In this document: positions 1-6,616 of the stretch, one piece after another
Layout of the letters: each line of letters starts with the position of its first letter
How positions within the stretch are numbered: the stretch's first letter is position 1
Source of the DNA: Planctomycetota bacterium
Lineage (GTDB): Bacteria; Planctomycetota; Phycisphaerae; UBA1845
Assembly (NCBI GenBank): GCA_022561415.1
Contig: JADFRH010000047.1
Span: 1-10,979, forward strand
Direction: 5' to 3'
Length of the DNA stretch: 10,979 nt
Translations under genes and position numbers: made by a program
Notes under the pieces: generated by a model
Databases searched by the model: none
What the model was told of the DNA's origin: nothing
Seen by the model: only the letters and a program-made list of their open reading frames with translations

Positions 1-2
1 CG

Positions 3-1346
3 CTGTTTAAAAACCCCTCCTCCGACCTTACGTCGGCATCCTCGTCCGAAAACTGGTCAATGCGAGGCGCCAACCCCAATGGGTCAAGCTATATCGCAAA
101 TTCCTCTTATGTGGTCAAGGGCACACTTGTGCGGTCCTTGGATCTGGGTGCGGCGACTCGCTCATCCCCTGCCATCGTGAACGGGGTCCTCTACATAGGC
201 GGCGATTTCAAGGTCACAGCCATCGATGTAGGTCTCGAAGAGACCTTGTGGGAGATCCCTACCACCGGGCCGGTGCACGGCACCCCGGCGGTGGCCGGGG
301 ACAAACTTTACCTTCCGTTGCTCGACAAACGTGTCCTGGCATTGGACTTGGAAACAGGGTCCGTCGAATGGGAATTTAAAGCCGATAGTCCGCTTTTAGG
401 GTCGGCGGTAGTTGACGGCGGGATTGTTTACTCTGGTTCTCAGAACGGTCAGGTCTACGCTCTGGATGCAGAATCGGGACGGGAAATCTGGAAGCTGGAC
501 ACGGGTTCATCGGCGATGCAGGCCCCAGCTGTATATCGGGGCAAGATTGTGGCGGGTTCTTCCGCCGGCGGCATATTCGTTCAAAATGCGCGGACCGGTG
601 ACAAGAGACTGCGAATCCGTACCGGGAGTGTATTGGTCACTCCACCGGTAGTCGGAAACGATCAGATTTACATTCTATCCGATGGAGATTTGCTGGCCTT
701 CGATGCCAACACCCGGGAGTTGCCTGGTGAATATCCTTTGAGATTAGTCTGGGCCCAACTATGGATTTGGCAGTTGCCAGTGCCTCAGCCCCCGGCCCAA
801 CCGGGCTTCAACATGATGCTGGCCGACATCCCGGATAGCGAGCGGCTCCTGCACAGCGATCCCGAGAAGCTACTCACGGCCAACGAGGGCGTGCGGAAGG
901 ATGTTCACCAGCGCTACGGGCTCGACGCCACCGTCTCGGACGATACCGAGCGGAAGCTCCTGGCGGAGCATCTGGCGCGAGCTGAGGCCATCGTAGCGGC
1001 CAATCCGATAGATAAGGATGCGCTGAACACCATCCTGAAAGCAGGCGGCATGGAAAGCACCGGCTTGCGTCTACTTAGCTCCGAGAGCCCTGTGGCCAAG
1101 GCCGTGGGCATTCTGTTGACGGCGGAAGGAACGGCCGGTCAGGCGTACAACTGCTACGATAGGTACATCGCCGAGCAAACCGTAGCCGAGATCGCCAAGG
1201 AAATAACCGGAAGTGCTTGCATGATTGAGCAAGTTGGCAAAGTGCCCAAGCATCAGATTGATACGTCGAAGGTTCGCGCGCTGGGTATGAAGTTCGGCGG
1301 AACGAGGCGGCTGGAACAAACGGTCCACGAGTTATTGGAAGCGTGA
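3..1346 (+). CDS. PQQ-like beta-propeller protein with an epimerase-like C-terminal tail, 5' partial
   Basis: The frame is open to the left edge, so the gene starts outside the window. The ATG at 60 is probably internal, because ENWSMRGANPNG spans it and resembles the opening motif of PQQ-like propellers. Counting from the first visible codon (447 residues), residues 16 to about 240 carry repeated blades of the type SSPAIVNGVLYIGG and GQVYALDAESGREIW, expected to lie outside the cytoplasm. A hydrophobic, proline-rich stretch (WAQLWIWQLPVPQPPAQPG) follows. Residues about 270-360 are helical and charged, and I do not recognise them. From VAKAVGILLT (about 364) to the end, the sequence resembles the C-terminus of NAD-dependent epimerase/dehydratases (QAYNCYDRYI, IDTSKVRALGMKFGG). 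No Rossmann GxxGxxG motif is visible, so this tail cannot be a working dehydrogenase by itself. The stop is one base before the rhodanese gene. Propeller call is strong; the overall architecture may be a true fusion, a decayed gene junction or an assembly join. Confidence 0.75.
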   Translation: MFKNPSSDLTSASSSENWSMRGANPNGSSYIANSSYVVKGTLVRSLDLGAATRSSPAIVNGVLYIGGDFKVTAIDVGLEETLWEIPTTGPVHGTPAVAGDKLYLPLLDKRVLALDLETGSVEWEFKADSPLLGSAVVDGGIVYSGSQNGQVYALDAESGREIWKLDTGSSAMQAPAVYRGKIVAGSSAGGIFVQNARTGDKRLRIRTGSVLVTPPVVGNDQIYILSDGDLLAFDANTRELPGEYPLRLVWAQLWIWQLPVPQPPAQPGFNMMLADIPDSERLLHSDPEKLLTANEGVRKDVHQRYGLDATVSDDTERKLLAEHLARAEAIVAANPIDKDALNTILKAGGMESTGLRLLSSESPVAKAVGILLTAEGTAGQAYNCYDRYIAEQTVAEIAKEITGSACMIEQVGKVPKHQIDTSKVRALGMKFGGTRRLEQTVHELLEA

Positions 1347-1347
1347 C

Positions 1348-1926
1348 ATGAAAAGCGAGAAAGATTGTGTAATGCCATACATCCGTCGACGCGCGATGAG
1401 CGTTTTTCTGCCGACTTGTATTCTGCTTTCGTTGATCGCCGCGTGTGAGAAGGGGGCCGCGCCGACTGACGCACCGCGAGGCGAGGTGAGCACCGAAACA
1501 GCGGTCAAGGCGGATATCACGCCGCAGGAAGCCAAGGCGTTTCTCGATGCGAATGACGGGTACGTCTATCTCGACGTGCGCACGGTGGCGGAGTTCTCGG
1601 CCGGGCATGTTCCGAGGTCAATCAACATTCCATACATCTCTGTAGGCGCGTCCGGGGAACGCGGCCCCAACGGGGATTTTCTCAAGATCGTTCAGGCGAC
1701 GTTGGCGAAGGACGCGAAGGTCATCGTTGCCTGCCAATCCGGTGGTCGATCCAAGCGGGCTCAGCGCGAGTTGCTGCGGGCAGGCTACACGGGCATGTCC
1801 AACCTGCTGGGGGGATTCGGCGGCAAGAGTTTGCAACCCGGCTGGTCGTCGCTCGACTATCCGGTCGAAGCGGGTGACGGTGGCGAGAATAGCTACGCGG
1901 TACTGCGGGCGAAGGCCGCGCCGTAG
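1348..1926 (+). CDS. Rhodanese-domain lipoprotein
   Basis: A single rhodanese (sulfurtransferase) domain on a lipid anchor. Basic residues (YIRRR) precede a hydrophobic run and the lipobox LIAAC, with Cys33 the predicted lipidated residue. The domain spans about 55-175: YLDVRTVAEFSAGHVPRSIN carries the usual Asp-Val-Arg and Glu-Phe/Gly-His motifs. The active-site loop CQSGGRS supplies the persulfide-forming Cys129, so catalysis looks intact. GGFGG and a Trp near 166 are typical of the domain end. The substrate is unknown; periplasmic single-domain rhodaneses are usually assigned to sulfur or redox handling. The ATG at 1348 lies one base after the upstream stop, suggesting translational coupling. 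The ATG at 1372 would give a cleaner signal peptide without the acidic N-terminal residues, and neither has a strong ribosome binding site. Confidence 0.88.
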   Translation: MKSEKDCVMPYIRRRAMSVFLPTCILLSLIAACEKGAAPTDAPRGEVSTETAVKADITPQEAKAFLDANDGYVYLDVRTVAEFSAGHVPRSINIPYISVGASGERGPNGDFLKIVQATLAKDAKVIVACQSGGRSKRAQRELLRAGYTGMSNLLGGFGGKSLQPGWSSLDYPVEAGDGGENSYAVLRAKAAP

Positions 1927-1940
1927 GGCTCCATGATGGA

Positions 1941-1968
1941 TGGCATGGCCAAGCGAAGCGCCGCCATG
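1941..1968 (+). repeat. Palindromic intergenic repeat, copy A (short form)
   Basis: TGGCATGGCCAAGC (1941-1954) and GCGCCGCCATG (1958-1968) are separated by only GAA. The outer ends can pair (CATGGC with GCCATG). The same two blocks recur in inverted orientation at 2071-2033, where the centre is longer. The copy sits 14 bases after the rhodanese stop, in the spacer between convergent genes. Confidence 0.55.
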
Positions 1969-2032
1969 TTACTGTAGTGTCGACGTGTCTTTGGGACGAA
2001 GGACGGACGACAGTCGCTGGCCTTTCGGAACG

Positions 2033-2071
2033 CATGGCGGCGCCCCGGAGTACCGGGGCTTGACCATGCCA
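2033..2071 (-). repeat. Palindromic intergenic repeat, copy B (long form, with perfect inner hairpin)
   Basis: Read on the minus strand this begins TGGCATGGTCAAGC and ends GCGCCGCCATG, matching copy A at 13 of 14 and 11 of 11 bases. Between these blocks lies a perfect 7-bp stem, GCCCCGG (2042-2048) against CCGGGGC (2053-2059), with loop AGTA. The outer CATGG/CCATG (2033-2037 and 2064-2068) also pair. No run of T follows on either strand, so it is not a standard terminator. It may still block transcription between the convergent rhodanese and transporter genes. The bases from 2072 to 2160 show nothing further. Confidence 0.55.
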
Positions 2072-2160
2072 CCCTCGACCGGATGGCGCACCGTGGGGCG
2101 TTCGAAGCCTCATATCCACAGGGTAGTTCATCGAACCGACCCACCAATCCGGCCCGCGCC

Positions 2161-2313
2161 TTAGGTGTCCGCGTCGTGCGTGTCGATGTCGAGCGGCGCG
2201 TGCATGGGATCGGTGGACGAGGGCTTTCTCAGCACGCGATAGAAGCAGAACACAAGCAGAGAAGTGACCGAGCTAAGCGAACCGATCATGAATATCCAAC
2301 CGCCGGTTGTCAT
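2161..2313 (-). CDS. Small membrane subunit of an NSS-family transporter (MetS-like), 50 aa
   Basis: This 50-residue frame starts at the ATG at 2313-2311 and stops at TAA 2163-2161. The ATG overlaps the TGA of the sodium symporter gene in an ATGA, a classic sign of coupled translation. A good ribosome binding site (GGAGGG) lies about 7 bases upstream, inside the symporter gene. The protein starts [13 protein letters not shown], continues as one membrane helix (about residues 6-26, ending [10 protein letters not shown]), then has a short basic turn (RKP) and an acidic tail (DIDTHDADT). One-helix partners are known for bacterial NSS transporters, MetS of the MetPS methionine/alanine importer being the named example, and this gene has the same size, shape and position. 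Sequence identity to MetS itself looks weak. The role is therefore inferred: stabilising or activating the symporter. That the gene is real is well supported by overlap, binding site and hydrophobic pattern. Confidence 0.83.
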   Translation of the reverse strand: MTTGGWIFMIGSLSSVTSLLVFCFYRVLRKPSSTDPMHAPLDIDTHDADT

Positions 2314-3926
2314 GCCGAACCCTCCGCTTGTGTCGCGCCGTTTTCCTGGTCGTTGATCGCGCCCCAGCGGCTCGACGCGAGATAAATCATGATGAGCAGG
2401 AAGACCATGATGAGGCCGATCATCATGACCGACATCATGGCTACGTTGTCTTTCTTAAGCCCATCAATTTGACCGGGCAGGTTTTGCCAGCACCACATCA
2501 CGAAGACGATCAGCAGATAGGGCGGCGAAATCCACTGAATGATGAACTTCCACACTCTGGGTAGCTTCAGCTCAGCACCGCGCTGCCCTTCGGTGAAGCC
2601 CTTGCCCGCGCCGAAGACCCAGGCAAACAGGACGACCTCGACCATGGCGAGCACGAAGATCAGCGCCGTGCCCACCCAGAAATCGACCGTGTTCAACGCC
2701 ACGCCGTTCTTGCTGAAGTAGATGATGAAGCAGGAGCCCATCGCGGTGATCAGGCCGAGAATCGTGACCGAGGCACGTCGCCCGATACCAAGCCCCTCTT
2801 CGAGGAATGCGATCCCCGGCTGGAGCATCGAAAGTGAACTGGTGACCGCGGCCAGGAAAAGCATGAAGAACCACAAGAAGCCGAAGAAATTGCCGAGCGG
2901 CATGTACATGAAGACGACCGGCAGTGTGTTGAACCCGAGCCCGAACGTTCCCCCGGCCGCCGCCGCGACCGTGCCCACCGCTCCGAGAAAGATGAACGCG
3001 GCCGGAAGCGTAATCATTCCGCCGAGGCACACCTCAAAGAACTCGTTCGTCGAAGCGGCCGTCAGGCCGGACAGGACCACGTCATCGTCTTTCTTGAGGT
3101 AGCTGGCGTAGTTGACGATGATGCCGAACCCGACGGAGAGGCTGAAGAAAATCTGCCCGGCCGCCGCGAGCCATGTCTGCGGGTTGAAGAGCGACGTGTA
3201 CCACTTTTCCCCTTCCGCCACCTGCGGATTCCACATGAATCCGAGCCCGTTGATGACGTTTTGGTCGGGCTTGGTCTCATCCGGCGTGCCCAGGGTCAAG
3301 ACGCGAATCAATACGAGGACGGCACACAGCGCCATGACCGGCATGGCACGAATGCAAAACGCCTCGATCCCTTTCGAGAGCCCTCGAAAGATCAAGATGA
3401 AATTGAGCGAAAATGTGAGGATCCAGAAGACCAGCAGCGGTTGATTGCCGCCGGAAAACAGCGCCCCATCAGCCCCGGCTCCGGTGAAATTGGCAAAGAA
3501 CGATGAGCTTTCGGCCGCGTACTGCGATGGGTCGGTACCGAGGCTCATGGAACCGGTTAAGTAGGACCACGCGTAACCGAGGCACCACGCCTCAATCAAT
3601 ACGTAGTACATGTACACGGCGATCGGGATGATCAGCCCGAACACGCCGATGAATCGCCATCCCTTGCGTCGGCCGAGGATACCGAAGATGGCCGGGCAGG
3701 AGTTGTAGCCCTTTTGCCCGCCGTAGCGACCCATGATCCACTCGGCCCAGCAGATCGGAATGCCGAGGAAGATCAGCGCACAGAAGTAAGGGATCATGAA
3801 CGTGCCGCCGCCGTTGGCGGCCGCTTGACCGGGGAATCTGAGGAAGTTTCCCAGTCCGACGGCCGACCCGGCGACGGCCAGGATCACGCCGAGCCTCGTG
3901 CCCCATTGCTCTCTCGGTTTGCCCAT
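2310..3926 (-). CDS. LeuT-like sodium-dependent amino-acid symporter (NSS/SNF family)
   Basis: A 538-residue, roughly 12-helix inner-membrane transporter that should couple amino-acid uptake to Na+. With the ATG at 3926 the protein begins MGKPREQW and its numbering matches LeuT, which supports this start over the open frame reaching 4025. GGAG lies 11 bases upstream. Helix 1 ([14 protein letters not shown]) keeps Ala22, Val23 and Asn27 of the sodium sites, with Ser in place of LeuT Asn21. Tyr108 of the substrate pocket is present. In helix 6, FSLS (261-264) has Ser at the LeuT Thr254 position. Asn294 corresponds to Asn286, and the helix 8 Ala359, Thr362 and Ser363 correspond to the Na2 ligands. 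Both sodium sites therefore look functional. The substrate cannot be read from sequence, though a hydrophobic or small amino acid is plausible. The gene overlaps its small subunit downstream and follows the alanine/glycine symporter across a repeat-filled gap. Confidence 0.95.
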   Translation of the reverse strand: MGKPREQWGTRLGVILAVAGSAVGLGNFLRFPGQAAANGGGTFMIPYFCALIFLGIPICWAEWIMGRYGGQKGYNSCPAIFGILGRRKGWRFIGVFGLIIPIAVYMYYVLIEAWCLGYAWSYLTGSMSLGTDPSQYAAESSSFFANFTGAGADGALFSGGNQPLLVFWILTFSLNFILIFRGLSKGIEAFCIRAMPVMALCAVLVLIRVLTLGTPDETKPDQNVINGLGFMWNPQVAEGEKWYTSLFNPQTWLAAAGQIFFSLSVGFGIIVNYASYLKKDDDVVLSGLTAASTNEFFEVCLGGMITLPAAFIFLGAVGTVAAAAGGTFGLGFNTLPVVFMYMPLGNFFGFLWFFMLFLAAVTSSLSMLQPGIAFLEEGLGIGRRASVTILGLITAMGSCFIIYFSKNGVALNTVDFWVGTALIFVLAMVEVVLFAWVFGAGKGFTEGQRGAELKLPRVWKFIIQWISPPYLLIVFVMWCWQNLPGQIDGLKKDNVAMMSVMMIGLIMVFLLIMIYLASSRWGAINDQENGATQAEGSA

Positions 3927-3996
3927 GCCGTCATTCACTCCGCTTTGAGATCTCGTCCGATCCCGCACGATTTCCGAACCAACTCCCGAACCCTCC

Positions 3997-4086
3997 GAGC
4001 CGCGGGCTTCAGCCCGCGCGGTCACGCGGTCATGTACGAATCTTGTTCGGCGATTGATTCGCCGCGCAGGCTGAAGCCTGCGGCTC
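3997..4086. repeat. Inverted pair of palindromic repeats (REPIN/BIME-like) between two symporter genes
   Basis: Two 25-base units face each other: 3997-4021 and the reverse complement of 4062-4086, matching at 23 of 25 positions. Each unit contains its own perfect 8-bp hairpin: CGCGGGCT-TC-AGCCCGCG (4001-4018) and CGCAGGCT-GA-AGCCTGCG (4065-4082). The two differences between units fall on opposite sides of the small stem, so each hairpin stays perfectly paired. A 40-base spacer (4022-4061) separates them. The whole could fold as one long cruciform or RNA stem and may act as a processing or attenuation point between the symporter transcripts. Two inverted units of this size are the hallmark of REP doublets mobilised by RAYT transposases. 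No such transposase is in the window. Confidence 0.8.
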
Positions 4087-4094
4087 AGGGTGTT

Positions 4095-5840
4095 CTAGCT
4101 CCTGTATGTCTTGAATTCTCCGGCCTTGAGCTTGGCGAAGTACTCGCGCGACGCCCGAACCACGCGGGGCGCCAGAAACAGCGTCCCGATCATGTTCGGC
4201 ACCATCATAAGGCCAAGCATGCCGTCTGCCCAATCGAGCACCGGCTGCAGTTTCATTGAGGCCGTGCCGACCAGGATCATCAGCACGAACGCAATCTTGA
4301 AGGGCAAGACCGCCCGTTCGCCGAACAGATATTCCGTACATGTCTCGCCGTAGAACCCCCAGGTTATCATCGTGGAAAACGCAAAGAGCAGGGCGGCCAG
4401 CGGGATGAAATAGGTTCCGAAGCCGGCCAGGACGCTGTCGAAGGCGTAGGCTGTGAGTTCCACGCCGTCGCGGAAGAGGTAGACGTCGGTGCCGGTGGTG
4501 AGCAGAATGGCGTCGGCGTCGGCCGCTTCGCGCCCCGCGGACGTGGCGTGGTAGGTGATGGTGGCCGTGATGGTCTCACCGTCCACCGCGCTAACGGTCA
4601 GGTGGAGTCGGTCGCCGATGCCGCCTTCGACGGCGGGTGCCTTGTGGACAAACAGCGACTCGCCGAGCACGGCCGCTGAAACATCGGTGAGCGTTAACGG
4701 AATACCGAGCGCGACTTGTTGAGTGTCTTGGGAATCGATCTCTCGGATTTCGCTCACGCCGACGATCGAGCCGACGGCGTGGCGTCGGTGCGTGTTGGTC
4801 GTCAGGATGACCATAGCCGTCATGGTGCATATGACGAGCGTGTCCAGGAACGGGCCGAGCGCGGCTACGATTCCCTCGCGGACGGGCTCGTCGGTCTTGG
4901 CGGTGGCGTGTGCGATCGGCGCGGTGCCCATGCCGGCTTCGTTGGAGAAGCACGCGCGGCGTACGCCCTGAATGATGGCCGTCTTGACGGCTACGCCGTA
5001 GAACGCGCCGGTACCGGCTGCCGGCGAGAAGGCGCTCTCAAAGATCGACGCAAACACGCCGGGCACTGCGCTGATGTTGTGGATGATGATCCACATCGCA
5101 CCCATCGAATAAATTACGCACATTGCCGGCACGAGTCGCCCGGCCACACGACCGATGCGCTTGATGCCGCCGATGATGACCAGCCCCACGCCGGCGAAGA
5201 GAACGGCGCCGACGATCATCTGAATCAGAAACTGCGAGCCCTCCGAGACGCCGCCGGGGGCGACCTTCTTGGCGAGGTTGACGAAGGTCTTGGCCGCTTG
5301 GTTGGATTGGAACATGGTACCGGCACCGATGCAGCCGCAGACGCCGAGAATCGCGAAGACAACGGCGAGCCCCTTGGCTGCGCCGCGCTTCAGTTTGGAA
5401 CCCGTCTGGGCGAGACCCAGCTCGATGTAGTACATGGGTCCGCCGCGATAGGTGCCGGTGCTGTCGACGTGGCGGTACATAACCGACAGGGTGCAGGTCA
5501 TGAATTTGGTGGCCATGCCTAGAAAGCCGACCACCCACATCCAAAAGACCGCGCCGGGTCCGCCCGAGGCGATGGCGACGGCCACGCCGGAGATGTTGCC
5601 CAGTCCGATCGTGCCGGAGAGCGCCGCGCAGAGTGCCTGGAAGTGGGAGATGTTGCCCTTGTGGCTGGGGTCGTCGTACTTGCCGCGGATGACGGCGAGG
5701 CCGTGCGTGAGCGCTTTGAACTGCACGCCAAAGATCATTAGCGTGAAGAGCAGCCCGGCACCGGTCAGCAGGATGGCGGTGGGGGTGCTCCAGACGTAGC
5801 CCGAAAAGGCGCTCATCGCGCCGGCGATGTCAATGTCCAT
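4095..5840 (-). CDS. Alanine/glycine:cation symporter (AGCS family) with a large internal insertion
   Basis: A polytopic inner-membrane Na+ (or H+) symporter for alanine or glycine. The family signature GGPGAVFWMWVVGFLG is at residues 93-108, preceded by LSGTIGLGNISGVA. NEAGMGTAPIAHA (about 300-312) and LLFAFSTMITWGFYGE (484-499) are further conserved segments. The 581 residues exceed the 450-500 usual for the family. The excess is one block, about 350-458, between VILTT and the segment entering the FSTMITW helix. It is polar, predicted strand-rich (for example RLHLTVSAVDGETITATITY) and has no membrane helix, so it looks like a small soluble domain in a loop. The start is uncertain: the ATG at 5840 has no clear ribosome binding site, and Met9 is an alternative. 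It is followed by the inverted repeat pair and the LeuT-like symporter on the same strand. Confidence 0.93.
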   Translation of the reverse strand: MDIDIAGAMSAFSGYVWSTPTAILLTGAGLLFTLMIFGVQFKALTHGLAVIRGKYDDPSHKGNISHFQALCAALSGTIGLGNISGVAVAIASGGPGAVFWMWVVGFLGMATKFMTCTLSVMYRHVDSTGTYRGGPMYYIELGLAQTGSKLKRGAAKGLAVVFAILGVCGCIGAGTMFQSNQAAKTFVNLAKKVAPGGVSEGSQFLIQMIVGAVLFAGVGLVIIGGIKRIGRVAGRLVPAMCVIYSMGAMWIIIHNISAVPGVFASIFESAFSPAAGTGAFYGVAVKTAIIQGVRRACFSNEAGMGTAPIAHATAKTDEPVREGIVAALGPFLDTLVICTMTAMVILTTNTHRRHAVGSIVGVSEIREIDSQDTQQVALGIPLTLTDVSAAVLGESLFVHKAPAVEGGIGDRLHLTVSAVDGETITATITYHATSAGREAADADAILLTTGTDVYLFRDGVELTAYAFDSVLAGFGTYFIPLAALLFAFSTMITWGFYGETCTEYLFGERAVLPFKIAFVLMILVGTASMKLQPVLDWADGMLGLMMVPNMIGTLFLAPRVVRASREYFAKLKAGEFKTYRS

Positions 5841-5892
5841 TCGCGATGATCCGGAGGGACCGTGTTTCGATCACGCACTTACAGGGCAGTAG

Positions 5893-5912
5893 CACCGGTC
5901 TCTGTGCCGGTG
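5893..5912. repeat. Hairpin in the purN to symporter spacer, possible degenerate dispersed repeat
   Basis: CACCGG (5893-5898) pairs with CCGGTG (5907-5912) around loop TCTCTGTG. The 13-base stretch GTCTCTGTGCCGG (5898-5910) recurs with one change (GTCTCCGTGCCGG) at 8178-8190, in another spacer. There is no T-run on either strand, so it is weak as a terminator for purN. The rest of the 116-base spacer shows no convincing promoter. Confidence 0.35.
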
Positions 5913-5956
5913 AATTCAGCACAAGGGGCGGATTGTTACCGCGAACGCTCCATCGC

Positions 5957-6580
5957 TCAAGGGCGGGGGCTGATGTTAACGTGCGAGCCGTTGAGGCTGA
6001 TGCGATGCTCGGTGAAGAGCTGAATCGCTTCCGGATAGGCGATGCACTCCTGCTCGAACACGCGGGCGGCGAGGGTGTCGGGCGTGTCGCCCGGTTCAAC
6101 GGGCACCTTGCGCTGAAGAATGATGGGCCCGTGGTCGTACTCGTTATCGCAGAAGTGGACGGTGCAGCCGGTTTCGGTCTTGCCGGCCGCGAGAACGGCC
6201 CGGTGGACGCGATCGCCGTACATGCCGGGTCCGCCGAAGCCCGGTAGCAGGGCGGGGTGGATGTTGATGACCCGGCCGAGCCATTTGTCGGGAATGCGCC
6301 ACATCGAAAGGAATCCGGCCATGCAAACGAGGTCGCAAGAATCGACGGCCTCGGTGATGCCGTCTTGAAACGCCTCGGCCGACAGGGCTCGCTTTTCCAA
6401 TACGATCGTGGGTAGACCGAGTTCGTTGGCCCGCGCAACGCCTTTCACGTCGCCGCGCGAACAGACGACAACGCGCACGTTGGCGTTGAGCGAACCGGCG
6501 CGGATCCGCTCCTCGATGTTAACGAGCGTGCGACCGCCGCCGGAGATCAGCACGGCAAGTTGTAACGGTGATGGGGCCAT
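5957..6580 (-). CDS. purN: Phosphoribosylglycinamide formyltransferase (GAR transformylase 1)
   Basis: A cytoplasmic enzyme of purine synthesis that transfers a formyl group from 10-formyltetrahydrofolate to glycinamide ribonucleotide. At 207 residues the length is normal. The catalytic triad is visible: Asn106 and His108 in INIHPALLPGF, the same numbers as in E. coli PurN, and Asp149 in NEYDHGPII, equivalent to E. coli Asp144. The folate-site region (TGCTVHFCD) is conserved. The N-terminal phosphate-binding loop is SGGGRTL where E. coli has SGNGSNL, so the Ser-Asn pair is replaced by Arg-Thr. A change in phosphate contacts is likely, with Arg as a plausible substitute ligand. The ATG at 6580 lies 36 bases after the MATE exporter stop, so co-transcription is possible, but no other pur gene is present. 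No good ribosome binding site precedes the ATG. Confidence 0.96.
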   Translation of the reverse strand: MAPSPLQLAVLISGGGRTLVNIEERIRAGSLNANVRVVVCSRGDVKGVARANELGLPTIVLEKRALSAEAFQDGITEAVDSCDLVCMAGFLSMWRIPDKWLGRVINIHPALLPGFGGPGMYGDRVHRAVLAAGKTETGCTVHFCDNEYDHGPIILQRKVPVEPGDTPDTLAARVFEQECIAYPEAIQLFTEHRISLNGSHVNISPRP

Positions 6581-6616
6581 GACGTGCCGGTATTATGCGT
6601 AAAGTGCGGGGTGTGC

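Noticed and set aside
2042..2059. Perfect hairpin as an intrinsic terminator
   Set aside because: No T-run follows on either strand; it is recorded as part of a repeat instead.
1940..2164. Possible 74-residue gene in the convergent spacer
   Set aside because: It spans the two palindromic repeats and has no good ribosome binding site or recognisable pattern, so the repeat explains the region better.
3927..4025. Longer N-terminus for the LeuT-like symporter (start at 4025)
   Set aside because: The extra 33 residues are polar and overlap the palindromic repeat. The start at 3926 gives numbering identical to LeuT and has a binding site.
4716..5522. Long open frame on the plus strand (268 codons)
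   Set aside because: It lies opposite the alanine/glycine symporter, which has strong family motifs. The product is Asp/Gly/Ala/His-rich, as expected for a GC-rich antisense frame, and shows no domain.
6588..6596. CATAAT before purN as a -10 element of a leaderless transcript
   Set aside because: No -35 match at 17 bases upstream, and the 36-base gap to the MATE gene makes co-transcription as likely.
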